Source: Mycolicibacillus koreensis (GTDB taxonomy: Bacteria > Actinomycetota > Actinomycetes > Mycobacteriales > Mycobacteriaceae). From it: 64,000 bases of DNA. Position 1 is the first letter of the stretch. The number at the start of each line of letters is the position of its first letter. The DNA lies in the NCBI RefSeq assembly GCF_002104795.1, contig NZ_NCXO01000017.1, forward strand, positions 1 through 64,000, written 5' to 3'. Below are positions 18,126-27,344 of this stretch, one piece after another. Below the pieces are notes generated by a model. That model was not told where the DNA came from, ran no database searches, and saw only the letters and a list, made by a program, of their open reading frames with translations. A program made the position numbers and the translations under genes.

Positions 18126-19402
18126 CCCGAGCCGGTCGGACCGGCGCCCAGCAGCGTGGCCAGCGCGGCGCGAAGTTCCGCGGCGCGCGCTGGCGGCAAC
18201 CCCAGCAGGGGATGCAGCACATCGATGCGCAGCCGGTCCTGCCAGCCGGTCACCACGTAGGTGAGGCTCTTGGTGATCTGGTTGGGGAAGGCAAACCGTA
18301 GATCGGTGATCTCGGTGCCGGGCGGGGTCGCCATTGCGGGCACCCGACCGATGTTGGTGATGAACGACATCGGCGGGGCCCCCAGCAACAGGTTCAGGTC
18401 GATCGGCCCGAGCAGGCTGCGGGCCGGGAGCGTGGCGCTGGTGCGTTCGGCGTTGATCCGGTCGACGACCGCGCGGCCTGCCTCGGCCGGCCGGGTGGGG
18501 GGATCGACGACGATCGCATCCGGAAGGACCGCGATGATATTGGTGCCGTCCAGCGGAGCCATCGGGGTGGGCAGGGCCGCGCGCAGGTCGACCGCCGAGG
18601 AAGTGAGCAGCAACTCCGGCCCGTCGCCGTCGATGAGGGAGCGTTCGGCGACCAGCGTCGTTCCGCTGAGCAAAGCGTGGACGGTAACCCCGTTCGACCG
18701 AGCGTCGTCGCGCAGCGTCGCGGTCTGCCTGGCGGTGAGCTCGAGGGTGAACTGGCCCTGGACTGACGTCGCCCCGGTCAGCGCCGACCGGGGCAGGTCG
18801 GTGAACGCCGCGACGTCGTAGGGGTCTGCCGGTTGCCCGGCCTGGTCGGCGCTGGAGTGAACCACCGCCTCCAGCGGGCGCGGAAACGCCCGGACGGGGC
18901 GGTCGACGTGTCGGCCCGCCAGCAGGTCGGTGTAGAGCGACCACAGTTCACCCAGCAACGCGAATCCGGCGCGGCCGTCGGCGATCGCATGATGCACGGT
19001 CAGACCGATCGCGGTGGCGTGGTCGTCGGTGACGATATCCAGCCGGGCCAGGTCACGCGTCTGATCCACCGGCTGGGACCAGCCGCTGAACCACTGTCGG
19101 GGATCGCCGGCGCCGACCGAGAACGGCAGGGCCCGTCGCCAGCCGCGACGCAGTACGAACTCCTGGCCCTCGACGCTGATCGACGCGAATAGCACCGGGT
19201 TGTGGTGGGCGAGCCTATCGAAGGCGCGCTGCATGACCGATGCGTCTAGCGCCCCGGTGACCAGGGCGTAGTAGGTGATGGCGGTGCCCGATATCGCGAA
19301 CATCGTCTCGGTGCCGCCGAGTGGACGCTCGGTGCGGCCCGGGGTCGGCGCGCCGGTGTCGGCTCTGGCCGGCCGGAGCGGTGCGGCGGCGGTGTGACCC
19401 AT
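18122..19402 (-). CDS. PapA5-like acyltransferase (condensation-domain superfamily)
   Basis: A 426-residue member of the polyketide-associated acyltransferase/condensation superfamily. The catalytic HHxxxD motif is present as HHAIADG (about residues 165-171). A late DLRFAFPNQ segment resembles the conserved DFG-like structural block. PapA5 esterifies diols with mycocerosic acids; this homologue may esterify other lipid alcohols. The ATG at 19402 has GGGAG nearby; a longer frame to 19522 would cover motif A, which argues against it. Divergent from the BVMO at 19665. Confidence 0.82.
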   Translation of the reverse strand: MGHTAAAPLRPARADTGAPTPGRTERPLGGTETMFAISGTAITYYALVTGALDASVMQRAFDRLAHHNPVLFASISVEGQEFVLRRGWRRALPFSVGAGDPRQWFSGWSQPVDQTRDLARLDIVTDDHATAIGLTVHHAIADGRAGFALLGELWSLYTDLLAGRHVDRPVRAFPRPLEAVVHSSADQAGQPADPYDVAAFTDLPRSALTGATSVQGQFTLELTARQTATLRDDARSNGVTVHALLSGTTLVAERSLIDGDGPELLLTSSAVDLRAALPTPMAPLDGTNIIAVLPDAIVVDPPTRPAEAGRAVVDRINAERTSATLPARSLLGPIDLNLLLGAPPMSFITNIGRVPAMATPPGTEITDLRFAFPNQITKSLTYVVTGWQDRLRIDVLHPLLGLPPARAAELRAALATLLGAGPTGSG

Positions 19403-19445
19403 AACTCTCCCGACTCGAGAAGCGAACAACATAGACCATACACAC

Positions 19446-19466
19446 AGTACCAAGTACTGGCCGTAT
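19446..19466 (-). promoter_or_regulatory. Motif A element upstream of the PapA5-like gene
   Basis: On the minus strand it reads ATAC-GGCC-AGTACTTGGTACT, a perfect match to the shared 21-bp element, with the palindrome 44 bp before ATG 19402. A second element facing the other way serves the divergent BVMO. Confidence 0.68.
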
Positions 19467-19552
19467 GGGCTATACCCTGTAGCCGCGGTGTCTGGTCCGG
19501 ATTCGGGCCTTGCCGGGGCCACGGTAGGCGGTTACTATTCGGCGAGTATCCA

Positions 19553-19573
19553 ATACAGCCAGTATTGGGTACT
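19553..19573 (+). promoter_or_regulatory. Motif A element upstream of BVMO-1
   Basis: ATAC-AGCC-AGTATTGGGTACT on the plus strand, RTAC box distal to the gene. The box itself is part of a second, near-match palindrome at 19545-19557 (AGTATCCAATACA), so two overlapping sites may exist. The BVMO start is 91 bp downstream. Confidence 0.66.
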
Positions 19574-19664
19574 CGAAGTAGCATATTAATGTCGACCCGG
19601 TCGGTGCCACCCGAGTCCGCGCCGATCTCAATTCAGCCCCCCAACGAGAGGCGGACCCGCTGAC

Positions 19665-21236
19665 ATGGCTACCCCCACCGCACCGGCGGTACCGGACACC
19701 GACCGCAGCGGCGACACCGCTAGGCGGCCCATCGAGACCCGAGCGGTCATCATCGGTACCGGCTTCTCCGGCCTGGGCATGGCGATCGCCCTGCAGCGGC
19801 AGGGGGTTGACTTCGTGGTCTTGGAGAAGGCTGCCGACATCGGCGGCACCTGGCGGGACAACACCTATCCGGGGTGCGCCTGCGACGTTCCGGCCCACCT
19901 GTACTCGTTCTCCTTCGAGCCCAAGCCGGACTGGAAGCATCTGTGGTCCTATCAGCCGGAGATCTTCGACTACCTGCGCGCGGTGACCGACAAGTACGCC
20001 TTGCGGAAAAACATCGTTTTCAACGCGAAGGTAGAGCAGGCCCACTGGGACGACGAGGAGTTCCGCTGGCACGTGTTCACCGAGTCGGGCCAGGAATACA
20101 TCACACAGTTCTTGATCTCCGGTGCAGGGGCGCTGCACATCCCGAGCATCCCCGAGATCGAGGGCGTCGAGCAGTTCTCCGGCGCTGCCTTCCATTCCGC
20201 GGAATGGAACCATGACGTCGACCTGACCGGAAAACGTGTCGCGGTGATCGGCACCGGTGCAAGCGCCATCCAGTTGGTGCCCGAGATCGTCGATACCGTC
20301 GGCGAATTGCAGTTGTACCAACGCACGCCGGCTTGGGTCTTGCCCCGCAACAACATCGCCTTTCCGGGGTTAGTCAAACGCGCCTTCTCCGGAATTCCGG
20401 GATTGCGCGCCGCGTTCCGCTCCGGTCTGTACTGGGGCGCCGAAGGTGGGGCCTATGCACTCAACCGGCGACCGGGACTGCTCAAAGCCGTTGAGATGCT
20501 CGGAAAGGCGTATATCCGACGGGAGATCTCCGATCCGGAGGTACGGCGTAAGCTGACCCCCGATTACCGCGCGGGCTGCAAGCGGCTGCTGGGTTCCAAC
20601 GAGTACTACGGCGCGATCGAGAATCCCAAGACGGAACTGGTCAGCGAGGGCATCGCACGAGTGACCGACGACGCGATCATCACCGTTGACGGCCGGGAGC
20701 GGCCGGTGGACGTCATCATCTACGCGACCGGATTCCATGTCACCGACTCCTACCGCTACATCACGATGAAAGGCCGCGACGGGGAGGATCTCGGCGAGCG
20801 GTGGGACCGGGAAGGGATCGCCGCCCACCGCGGCATCACCGTGGCCGGGATGCCCAACGCCTTCTTCCTGTTGGGGCCCAACACCGGGCTGGGGCACACC
20901 TCGGTGGTGTTCATGATCGAATCGCAGATCCACTACGTGGCCGACGCCATCAAAGCCGCCGACCGGGTCGGCGTCGAGGCGATCGCGCCGCGCCGGGAGG
21001 CTCAGGACAAGTTCAACGCCGAACTGCAACGCAAGCTGCGCCATTCGGTGTGGAACACCGGGGGCTGCCAGAGTTGGTACATGGACGAGCACGGCAACAA
21101 CCGCACGTTGTGGTCCGGTTTCACCTGGCGGTACTGGCTGGAAACCCGGGGGATCAAACCCGGCGAATACGAGTGGATCGATCCGGCCCGGGAGCGCCGC
21201 CGCCGGGCCGCTGTCACTGCGGCTGCCCGCCGGTAA
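19665..21236 (+). CDS. Baeyer-Villiger-type flavin monooxygenase (BVMO-1)
   Basis: A 523-residue class B flavin monooxygenase. The FAD Rossmann motif GTGFSGLG is near residue 32. The BVMO fingerprint FxGxxxHxxxW is intact as FSGAAFHSAEW, and the second fingerprint is GGTWRDNTYPGCACD. The NADPH Rossmann motif is GTGASA. ATGF near residue 355 is typical. BVMOs convert ketones to esters or lactones with O2 and NADPH. No clear ribosome site is seen within ten bases. It ends 37 bp from the convergent Mce-associated gene. Confidence 0.92.
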   Translation: MATPTAPAVPDTDRSGDTARRPIETRAVIIGTGFSGLGMAIALQRQGVDFVVLEKAADIGGTWRDNTYPGCACDVPAHLYSFSFEPKPDWKHLWSYQPEIFDYLRAVTDKYALRKNIVFNAKVEQAHWDDEEFRWHVFTESGQEYITQFLISGAGALHIPSIPEIEGVEQFSGAAFHSAEWNHDVDLTGKRVAVIGTGASAIQLVPEIVDTVGELQLYQRTPAWVLPRNNIAFPGLVKRAFSGIPGLRAAFRSGLYWGAEGGAYALNRRPGLLKAVEMLGKAYIRREISDPEVRRKLTPDYRAGCKRLLGSNEYYGAIENPKTELVSEGIARVTDDAIITVDGRERPVDVIIYATGFHVTDSYRYITMKGRDGEDLGERWDREGIAAHRGITVAGMPNAFFLLGPNTGLGHTSVVFMIESQIHYVADAIKAADRVGVEAIAPRREAQDKFNAELQRKLRHSVWNTGGCQSWYMDEHGNNRTLWSGFTWRYWLETRGIKPGEYEWIDPARERRRRAAVTAAARR

Positions 21237-21247
21237 GGACGACGCCC

Positions 21248-21267
21248 GGGCCGGACGCTCGCGGCCC
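21248..21267. terminator. Candidate bidirectional stem-loop between BVMO-1 and mce locus 2
   Basis: GGGCCG and CGGCCC pair across an 8-base loop in the 37-bp convergent gap. The stem is short and without a T-run, so this is weak support. Confidence 0.4.
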
Positions 21268-21273
21268 GTTCTC

Positions 21274-22095
21274 TCAACGGCCGGGACCAGGCGAAGGGTG
21301 GGGCTTCGACGGGGAGGACGGATCGCCGGCCAGATCGGGCAGACCGGTGGCCCCGTCCTGGGCGGTGTGAGTGCCCGATTTCGGGCCGATGTCGGAAACC
21401 TGCCACGCGTCATCGACCCGGTTGACCGTGATCTGCAACAGGATCACCGACACCCGCGGCTCCGGGTTCTGCAGGTTGCGGGTGGTCTGGTACGCCGAGA
21501 CGACGACCTCGTAGAGGTCACCGGAGTGCGCCGACGCGTCTGCGGCCACCACCTCACCGGTGGAGGACACCTGCGCCTGACGCATCACCCCGGTGAGGAA
21601 CTCGGTGGCATCGACGAACTTCTGCTTCAACGTCGGGGACACATTCTCTTCGACCGCGTTGAAGAACTCCTCCGGGTTCTCGAAACTGTAGTCCAGCGAG
21701 CGCTGCGCGTAGTCGCGGGCCACCTCCAACACCGCGTCGCGGTCTGCTTCGCTCTGCTGTAGCCGGGCCAGCTCGTTGGCGGTGCTGCGGAATTTGACGA
21801 TTCCCACCCCGGCGGCGGCGAGAATGGCGATCGCAACCAGGGCCGCCGCGGCGACCGCAGGCCGCCGCCACCACCGACCGCGGAATGTGCCGTTTTCGGA
21901 CGTCCTCTCGACGTCTTCGGAGTCGTCGGTTTCGGCGTCGGTCTCGGCCGCGTCGGACCCGGCCGAGGCCCCGTCGTCGGCCTCCTCGGCCGCGGTAGCC
22001 GCCTCGGACGTCTCGGTGGCCTCGAGCGGCTCCGCGGCGCCGCCGTCGGGTTGGTCGGGGTCGTTGTCGTCCATCGCGTCGACCCTACCGCTCAT
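21274..22095 (-). CDS. Mce-associated membrane protein
   Basis: A 273-residue protein that closes mce locus 2. GAGGAGG lies four to five bases before the ATG at 22095. The first 75 residues are very acidic and low-complexity, then a basic patch (RGRWWRR), one membrane segment (about 80-105) and a C-terminal domain of the Mas/NTF2-like type (FENPEEFFNAVEENVSPTLKQ). Mce-associated proteins stabilise or regulate Mce complexes, as shown for Mce1/Mce4 and LucA-type partners in mycobacteria. It starts 16 bp past mceF. Confidence 0.88.
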   Translation of the reverse strand: MSGRVDAMDDNDPDQPDGGAAEPLEATETSEAATAAEEADDGASAGSDAAETDAETDDSEDVERTSENGTFRGRWWRRPAVAAAALVAIAILAAAGVGIVKFRSTANELARLQQSEADRDAVLEVARDYAQRSLDYSFENPEEFFNAVEENVSPTLKQKFVDATEFLTGVMRQAQVSSTGEVVAADASAHSGDLYEVVVSAYQTTRNLQNPEPRVSVILLQITVNRVDDAWQVSDIGPKSGTHTAQDGATGLPDLAGDPSSPSKPHPSPGPGR

Positions 22096-22111
22096 CCCAA
22101 CCTCCTCGTGC

Positions 22112-23077
22112 TCACGGCTGGTGCCACTCCGGTACTGACAGGTGCACCCGCAGACCGCCGGAGTCGTTGAACGTCGACTCCCAGAAATCGAGCCAATGCC
22201 CGGAATCGACCTTGACATCGCGCAACGGCGCGGTTACCGGCTGCAGCACCGTCGCGAACGTGCCCAGCGGGCCGGACAGATCCTCGAGATACTGGTCGAT
22301 CTCGGTGACCAACTCGGCGACCGGTTGGTCGCTGCCCAAGCCTTGACCGACGTAGGAGATCTCTTCGAAGGAGTGGATCAGCCGGACGAACGCCGGGATG
22401 GCCGACGGCAGCGCGGTGCCGGTTCGGTTGAAGGCCTCCTTGACGTTCAGCTCGTCCATCCCGGTGGTCAGCGTCGACAGGTTGTCGAACATGGTGGCCA
22501 ACTGCTCGCGGTCGTCGTGGACCATCCCGGCGAACAGCCCGGAGGTGGTGGCCAGCGCATCGAGAGTCTCGTCGTTGTCGGTCAGTGATGCCGCGACGTT
22601 GCTGACGATGGTGTGCAGGTCGTCGGGGTTGAGCGCGGTGAACAGCGCCTCCAGTTTGGCCAGCAGGGCGCTGACCGTGACGGTCGGCGCCACCCGGTCG
22701 GCGGGGATCACCACGCCATCCGTCAGGTACGGCGGGGCGATGACAGTGGGTGCGAAGTCGATGAACTGCTCGCCGGCCACCGAAAGGTTCTGCACGGTGA
22801 TCGCGCTGTCGGCTGGGACAGGATGGTCGGCGTCCAAATCGATAGAGACGGCCAGGCCGTCGCCGCGGGTCCGGATGCCGGTGACCCGGCCGACCGCCAC
22901 CCCACGCATGGTCACTTGCGAAGTCTGCAACAGCCCCCCGGAGGTGTCCAGCATCAACGTCACCCGGGTACGGGGTTGGGTCGGTTTGAGATCCAGCACG
23001 CCGATCGCCATATACCCGGTCCCGGTCAGCGCCATGGCGGCCAAAACCAGCAACGTGATGCCCGGACTGAATTTCAC
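22112..23077 (-). CDS. mceF: MceF-type MCE protein (mce locus 2)
   Basis: Sixth MCE subunit, 321 residues, from a GTG whose bases overlap the mceE stop (GTGA). N-terminal anchor at about 7-27. MCE domain with TSQVTMRGVAVGRVTGI and VAGEQFIDFAP. The tail is shorter than that of the locus 1 MceF and lacks the YPRYACDY-type end, but the reading frame stops normally and the next gene follows at 16 bp, so it looks complete. Confidence 0.92.
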   Translation of the reverse strand: MKFSPGITLLVLAAMALTGTGYMAIGVLDLKPTQPRTRVTLMLDTSGGLLQTSQVTMRGVAVGRVTGIRTRGDGLAVSIDLDADHPVPADSAITVQNLSVAGEQFIDFAPTVIAPPYLTDGVVIPADRVAPTVTVSALLAKLEALFTALNPDDLHTIVSNVAASLTDNDETLDALATTSGLFAGMVHDDREQLATMFDNLSTLTTGMDELNVKEAFNRTGTALPSAIPAFVRLIHSFEEISYVGQGLGSDQPVAELVTEIDQYLEDLSGPLGTFATVLQPVTAPLRDVKVDSGHWLDFWESTFNDSGGLRVHLSVPEWHQP

Positions 23078-24132
23078 GGCATCAACCCCATCGTCTGCAT
23101 CGCCCGGATCAGGTCGTCGGCGGAGGGGCTCGGGCTGATCCCGAAGGACCCGTCGGGCGCATGGATGTCGGAGACGGTGTACTTCGGTCCGCCGTTGCCG
23201 AAGAACGGGATCAGCTTGTCGCGGACCAGACCGACCAGCTTGTCGGCGACCACCGGAATGGTGGTGTCGGCGGTGCCGACGGTCGCGACCAACGGGGAGA
23301 TGTAGGACAGCATCTGCATCAGGTCGGGCATGATCGGGTTGAGCAGTTCGCCGCCGTAGTCACCGATCCCGCGGGCGTCGACGACGAGTTGAACCACGCT
23401 GAGGATCACTGCGGAGAGCCCTTCGAGTTTGGCCGGCCCCTCGGTGACCAGGCGGTCGAAGGTGGTGGTGTTGGAGGTCAAGCTGTTGCTGATGTTCTCC
23501 ATGCTGCTCAACATGTCGTTGATCGTTACCTGGTTGGCCGCCAGGTCGCTGAGGACCCCGCTGAGCTTGTCTTTGACCCGGACCAGCTCGCCGGAGTCCT
23601 TCGGAAAGGCCCGGTTGAGATCGAGGACGCTTTGCTGCAGGGTGCCGATCGCGCCGCCTGCGACGAGGTTCGACGCCGAGCGCAGCGCGTCCTCGACGTT
23701 ATCGGCGGGAACCGTGTTCTTCAGCGGGACCAGGTCTCCGGCCCGCAGCATGGTGGGGGCGGCCTCGTCTGGCGGGAACAAGGCGATGTAGATGTCGCCG
23801 AGGATGGTGGCTTGGCGCAGTTCCGCCCGGATGTTCTGGGGCAATTCGATGTCGCCGGAGATGTCCACGAAGGCCACCGCGGTGTCGTCGATGAGCTCCA
23901 CCCGGTCGAGCACGCCGATCTGTACGCCGCCGGATTCGACCTTCGCGCGCGCCGGCAGGTTCAACACGCTGGAGAACTCGATTCCGACGGTGTACTTGTC
24001 GGTCGGCTGAAATGCTCCGGGCACCGGCAGCCGGGTGGGATCGAGTGAACAGGCGGGGGCCAGCCCGACCAGCAGGGCGCCCAGCAGCGCACCTGCGACC
24101 CGCGCGGCGGAATGTTTGGAAAATCGTGTCAT
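23074..24132 (-). CDS. mceE: MceE-type MCE lipoprotein (mce locus 2)
   Basis: A 352-residue MCE lipoprotein. The ATG at 24132 overlaps the mceD stop. The signal region ends LVGLAPAC, giving a lipobox-like site with Cys at about residue 28, less canonical than the LAGC of locus 1. The MCE domain includes ARAKVESGGVQIGVLDRV and ILGDIYIALFPP. The C-terminal half is helical. It joins mceD and mceF through 4-bp overlaps. Confidence 0.91.
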   Translation of the reverse strand: MTRFSKHSAARVAGALLGALLVGLAPACSLDPTRLPVPGAFQPTDKYTVGIEFSSVLNLPARAKVESGGVQIGVLDRVELIDDTAVAFVDISGDIELPQNIRAELRQATILGDIYIALFPPDEAAPTMLRAGDLVPLKNTVPADNVEDALRSASNLVAGGAIGTLQQSVLDLNRAFPKDSGELVRVKDKLSGVLSDLAANQVTINDMLSSMENISNSLTSNTTTFDRLVTEGPAKLEGLSAVILSVVQLVVDARGIGDYGGELLNPIMPDLMQMLSYISPLVATVGTADTTIPVVADKLVGLVRDKLIPFFGNGGPKYTVSDIHAPDGSFGISPSPSADDLIRAMQTMGLMP

Positions 24133-25310
24133 GGTGAAAGCGCCGCCCCCATGATGAGATCGGTCAAGCCGAGGGTTACCGGATCCGACGCGGTGCCCGG
24201 GGCGCACGCACTGTCGCTGCCGGGCACGTTGCGGGACTGCAGGTTGCTGCAGATGGCGCTGGCCTGCGACGGTGAGATCGCGACTCGCGGCGGGATGTAG
24301 GTGATGTTGTGGGTGCCCCAGGCCGGCTCGTAGATATCGGCCAGCCAGTTCGTCATCTGCGGCAGGGTGCCGATAAAGCTGACGATGTGCGGTGTATAGG
24401 CGTTGAGCAGGTCCCTGATCCAGGGCACCAGTTTGCCGCTGATGTTGTGGTAGACGCGCGGCGCGTACCGGTCCAGCGCCTCCAGCAGGATCGGCAGCAG
24501 GTGGTTGAGATGCTCCAAGGCCGACGCGAAGTTGTCCGACAGGCCGGTGATCAGGTCGGTGGTATCCGGCAGCGTCTGCACCAGCGTGGTGAAGGTGTCC
24601 CAGTGGTTCAGCCACCCGGAGGTCAGCACCTGAGCGTTCTCGAACAGCCGGCGGTAGTCGGCATCGGCGCGATAGGGGTCGCCGAGCATGGTGGCCAGAT
24701 CCCGCAGCGTCTGGTTGAGCATCGGTCCGGTGTCGTCCAGCGAGCGGCTGGCCGCAGACAGGGTGTCGTTGAGAGCTTTGACCCCGGGGGCCTGCCCGGG
24801 GTCCTGTCCCGGTTCGGTGGCGAGCAGTTCATCGCTGAGTTTGCCTAGTGCGGAAAAGGTTTCACTGACGCCGATCGGGGTCTTGGTGGATTCCAGGCCG
24901 ATGCAATGGTCCTCGGAGAACGTGGGCCCGCCGTCGTAGGGTTTGGTGAGCTCGACGTGCCGGTCGGTGACGATTGACTGAGAGTAGGTGACCGCACCGA
25001 CGTCGGCCGGCAGCTCCACGTCGTTGGTGATGGTGAAATCGACGCGGACGTGGTCGGGTTCGTTCGTGACCGCGGTGACCTCGCCCACCTCGATCCCTAG
25101 CATCTTCACCAGGTTCCCGGGGTAGAGCCCTACCGCGTCGGTGAATTCCGCGCACAGTGACCGGTGGTCGCTGAAATAGGGAAGGGCAGCCTTCGCGCCG
25201 ATCACCCCCACCGTCACCAGTGCCGCTGCCAGGGTCACCGCCAACGCGGTGGCGGCGCGAGCCCCCAGTCGTCGGCGTCCAGATGCGAAAATTTTTGGGA
25301 TACGGATCAT
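24129..25310 (-). CDS. mceD: MceD-type MCE protein (mce locus 2)
   Basis: A 393-residue MCE subunit from ATG 25310, one base after the mceC stop. Membrane anchor at about 18-42. MCE domain with GNLVKMLGIEVGEVTAV and DRHVELTKPYDGG. Its tail has a cysteine pair (ASAICSNLQ, GSDSACAPG) that could form a disulfide outside the cell membrane. Complete. Confidence 0.92.
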   Translation of the reverse strand: MIRIPKIFASGRRRLGARAATALAVTLAAALVTVGVIGAKAALPYFSDHRSLCAEFTDAVGLYPGNLVKMLGIEVGEVTAVTNEPDHVRVDFTITNDVELPADVGAVTYSQSIVTDRHVELTKPYDGGPTFSEDHCIGLESTKTPIGVSETFSALGKLSDELLATEPGQDPGQAPGVKALNDTLSAASRSLDDTGPMLNQTLRDLATMLGDPYRADADYRRLFENAQVLTSGWLNHWDTFTTLVQTLPDTTDLITGLSDNFASALEHLNHLLPILLEALDRYAPRVYHNISGKLVPWIRDLLNAYTPHIVSFIGTLPQMTNWLADIYEPAWGTHNITYIPPRVAISPSQASAICSNLQSRNVPGSDSACAPGTASDPVTLGLTDLIMGAALSP

Positions 25311-25311
25311 T

Positions 25312-26334
25312 TCAGCACTGCTTCATGATGTTAGGAAGGCATAGATCCTGTCCGGGCACCAGGAAATTTCCCTCATCGACGGTGATGCCGTTGCCGCTGA
25401 GCATCGGCCAGACGATCTCCAGGATCTGACCCAAGTTGATCGCGGCCTTACCGAGCCGGTCCGGGTGTGCGACCAGGGTGTCGATGATGTCGTCGATTCC
25501 GTTGACGATCGGACGGACCTCGCGACCGTAGAACACCATCAAGCGGTCGACGATGCGGGCCAACTCGCTCAGGCCGGTGAAATACTCGACGATGTCGACT
25601 GCCTTCGCGGTGTAAGTTTCACCGAGGCTGGCAAGGTTCTCGGTCAGCGACACCAGCTGGTCCCGGTTGCCCAGCAACGCCTCGAACGTGTTGTTGGTGA
25701 AGGTCAGACCTCGGCGAAAATCGTCGGTCACCTGGCTCAACGAGTCGGTCAGCAGGTGCGCGGAGGTCAACACGTCCCGCAGTGAATCGGGGTAGCGGTT
25801 GGCCGCGTTGGCGACCTCGGTGAATGTCCGGTGGATGACGGTGCCGTCGACCTCTTCGATGATCGGCGCCGCGGTCTGGATGATGTCGCTGATCTCGAAC
25901 GGGGTGCTGCTCTGCCGAGCCGGGAGGATGTCGCGCCCCAGCGGACGGTCGCCCTTGGGGTCCAGCGCGACGTAGTGACCGCCGAGCGGGGTGAGCATCT
26001 TGATGTCGAGGGTGGATTCCGAGCCGATGAACACCGACTGTTGGACCTCGAACGTCATCGCCACTTCGGTCCGGTCGAGTCGGACGCCGGTGACCTTGCC
26101 GATCTTCACTCCGGCGATGCGGACCTCATCGCCGGGCCGGACACCGCCGGAGGTGCTCAAATGCGCCGTATAGCCGTGTTTGCCGAGCGGGTTGATGTAG
26201 GCCAGGCCGGTGACCGCCAGAGCCGCCACGATCACGGCCAGGGCGATGACGCCGTTGCGGCGGCTGCGGTGGGCGACCGCCCGTTCACTGTGCCGGCCGG
26301 GCTGATCGGTTCGGGTTCGCCTGCGTAGCGTCAT
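25312..26334 (-). CDS. mceC: MceC-type MCE protein (mce locus 2)
   Basis: A 340-residue MCE subunit; ATG 26334 overlaps the mceB stop as ATGA. An arginine-rich cytoplasmic leader (TLRRRTRTDQPGR) precedes the anchor at about 28-47. MCE domain with GDEVRIAGVKIGKVTGV and GGHYVALDPKG. The end carries CLPNIMKQC, a likely disulfide pair also seen in other MceC proteins. Confidence 0.92.
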   Translation of the reverse strand: MTLRRRTRTDQPGRHSERAVAHRSRRNGVIALAVIVAALAVTGLAYINPLGKHGYTAHLSTSGGVRPGDEVRIAGVKIGKVTGVRLDRTEVAMTFEVQQSVFIGSESTLDIKMLTPLGGHYVALDPKGDRPLGRDILPARQSSTPFEISDIIQTAAPIIEEVDGTVIHRTFTEVANAANRYPDSLRDVLTSAHLLTDSLSQVTDDFRRGLTFTNNTFEALLGNRDQLVSLTENLASLGETYTAKAVDIVEYFTGLSELARIVDRLMVFYGREVRPIVNGIDDIIDTLVAHPDRLGKAAINLGQILEIVWPMLSGNGITVDEGNFLVPGQDLCLPNIMKQC

Positions 26335-27344
26335 GGCCGGCACACCACCAGATTCTGGTGGGCGAACGAGACCTGGCCGATCCCCGGCAAGCTCACCTCG
26401 CCGCGCGAGCATTCGAACGCCGGTCTGGCCGGCTTGTCATCGACCAGCGAATCGCGCATGCCTTGAATGAGGGACGGCACCAGCGACAGGCCGGCGACGA
26501 TGGTGGGGGTCTGCGGCCACATCCGGCCCAGCAGGTCATAGAGCGGGGTTGTGGTGCCGTCAAAAATCCGTTCGATGTACTGCAGAAGTTTGACGGCGCT
26601 GCGGAACGTGGGCAATTCGCGGTCGATGGATTCGTTGAACTCCGCGGCCTTGGAGTTGAACGTGCCCAATACCTCGTTGAGTTGGGTGATCAGGGCGAAC
26701 AGTTGCTGGGATTTGCCGCCGAGATCGCGGGAGACCGCGGCGAGGTTGGCGATCAGCACCTTCAGCACGCTCTGCCGGTCGACAGCGAGGGTGGACAGCT
26801 TGTCGAGGTCGCGCAGAAACGGTCCGATCCCGGTTTCGTCTCCCTGAATGATGCGCAGCAGGTTCTCACCGAACTGATTGAACTGAGCCGGGTCGAGGGT
26901 TTCGAAGATCGGCCGGAAGCCGTTGAACAGTTTGGTGACGTCAAACGACGGGATCGTGTGCTGTAGACCGATGGTGCTGTTCGCCGCCAGCCGCGGTCCC
27001 GGCGCGGCCGGCTGGACGAGTTCGACGTAGCGCTGCCCGAGCAGGTTCTGGTAGCGCACCGCGGCGTCGGTGTTCTCATACAGCGGGCGGTCTTTGAGCA
27101 CCGCGATGCCGACCTGAGCCTTGCGGCCGTCGAGCCGGATCGTGTCGACCTTGCCGACCTGCACCCCGGAGATGCGTACGTCGTCACCGGGGAACAAACC
27201 GGAGACGTCGGAGAACGTGGCGGTGTACCGGTGGAGGGCACCGGAGACCGGGTCGCGCAGGGTGTTGAGGACGATCACCGCGCACAGCGCGCTGACGGTG
27301 GTGAAGACCGTCAGCCACAGCACGGCGTTGGAAACACTTCTCAT
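26331..27344 (-). CDS. mceB: MceB-type MCE protein (mce locus 2)
   Basis: A 337-residue MCE subunit; ATG 27344 overlaps the mceA stop. N-terminal anchor at about 5-27. MCE domain with GDDVRISGVQVGKVDTI and the MceB signature NLLGQRYVELV, followed by SFDVTKLFNGFRPIF, which matches the same block in the locus 1 MceB. Ends with two cysteines (FECSRGE, LVVCRP). Intact. Confidence 0.93.
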   Translation of the reverse strand: MRSVSNAVLWLTVFTTVSALCAVIVLNTLRDPVSGALHRYTATFSDVSGLFPGDDVRISGVQVGKVDTIRLDGRKAQVGIAVLKDRPLYENTDAAVRYQNLLGQRYVELVQPAAPGPRLAANSTIGLQHTIPSFDVTKLFNGFRPIFETLDPAQFNQFGENLLRIIQGDETGIGPFLRDLDKLSTLAVDRQSVLKVLIANLAAVSRDLGGKSQQLFALITQLNEVLGTFNSKAAEFNESIDRELPTFRSAVKLLQYIERIFDGTTTPLYDLLGRMWPQTPTIVAGLSLVPSLIQGMRDSLVDDKPARPAFECSRGEVSLPGIGQVSFAHQNLVVCRP

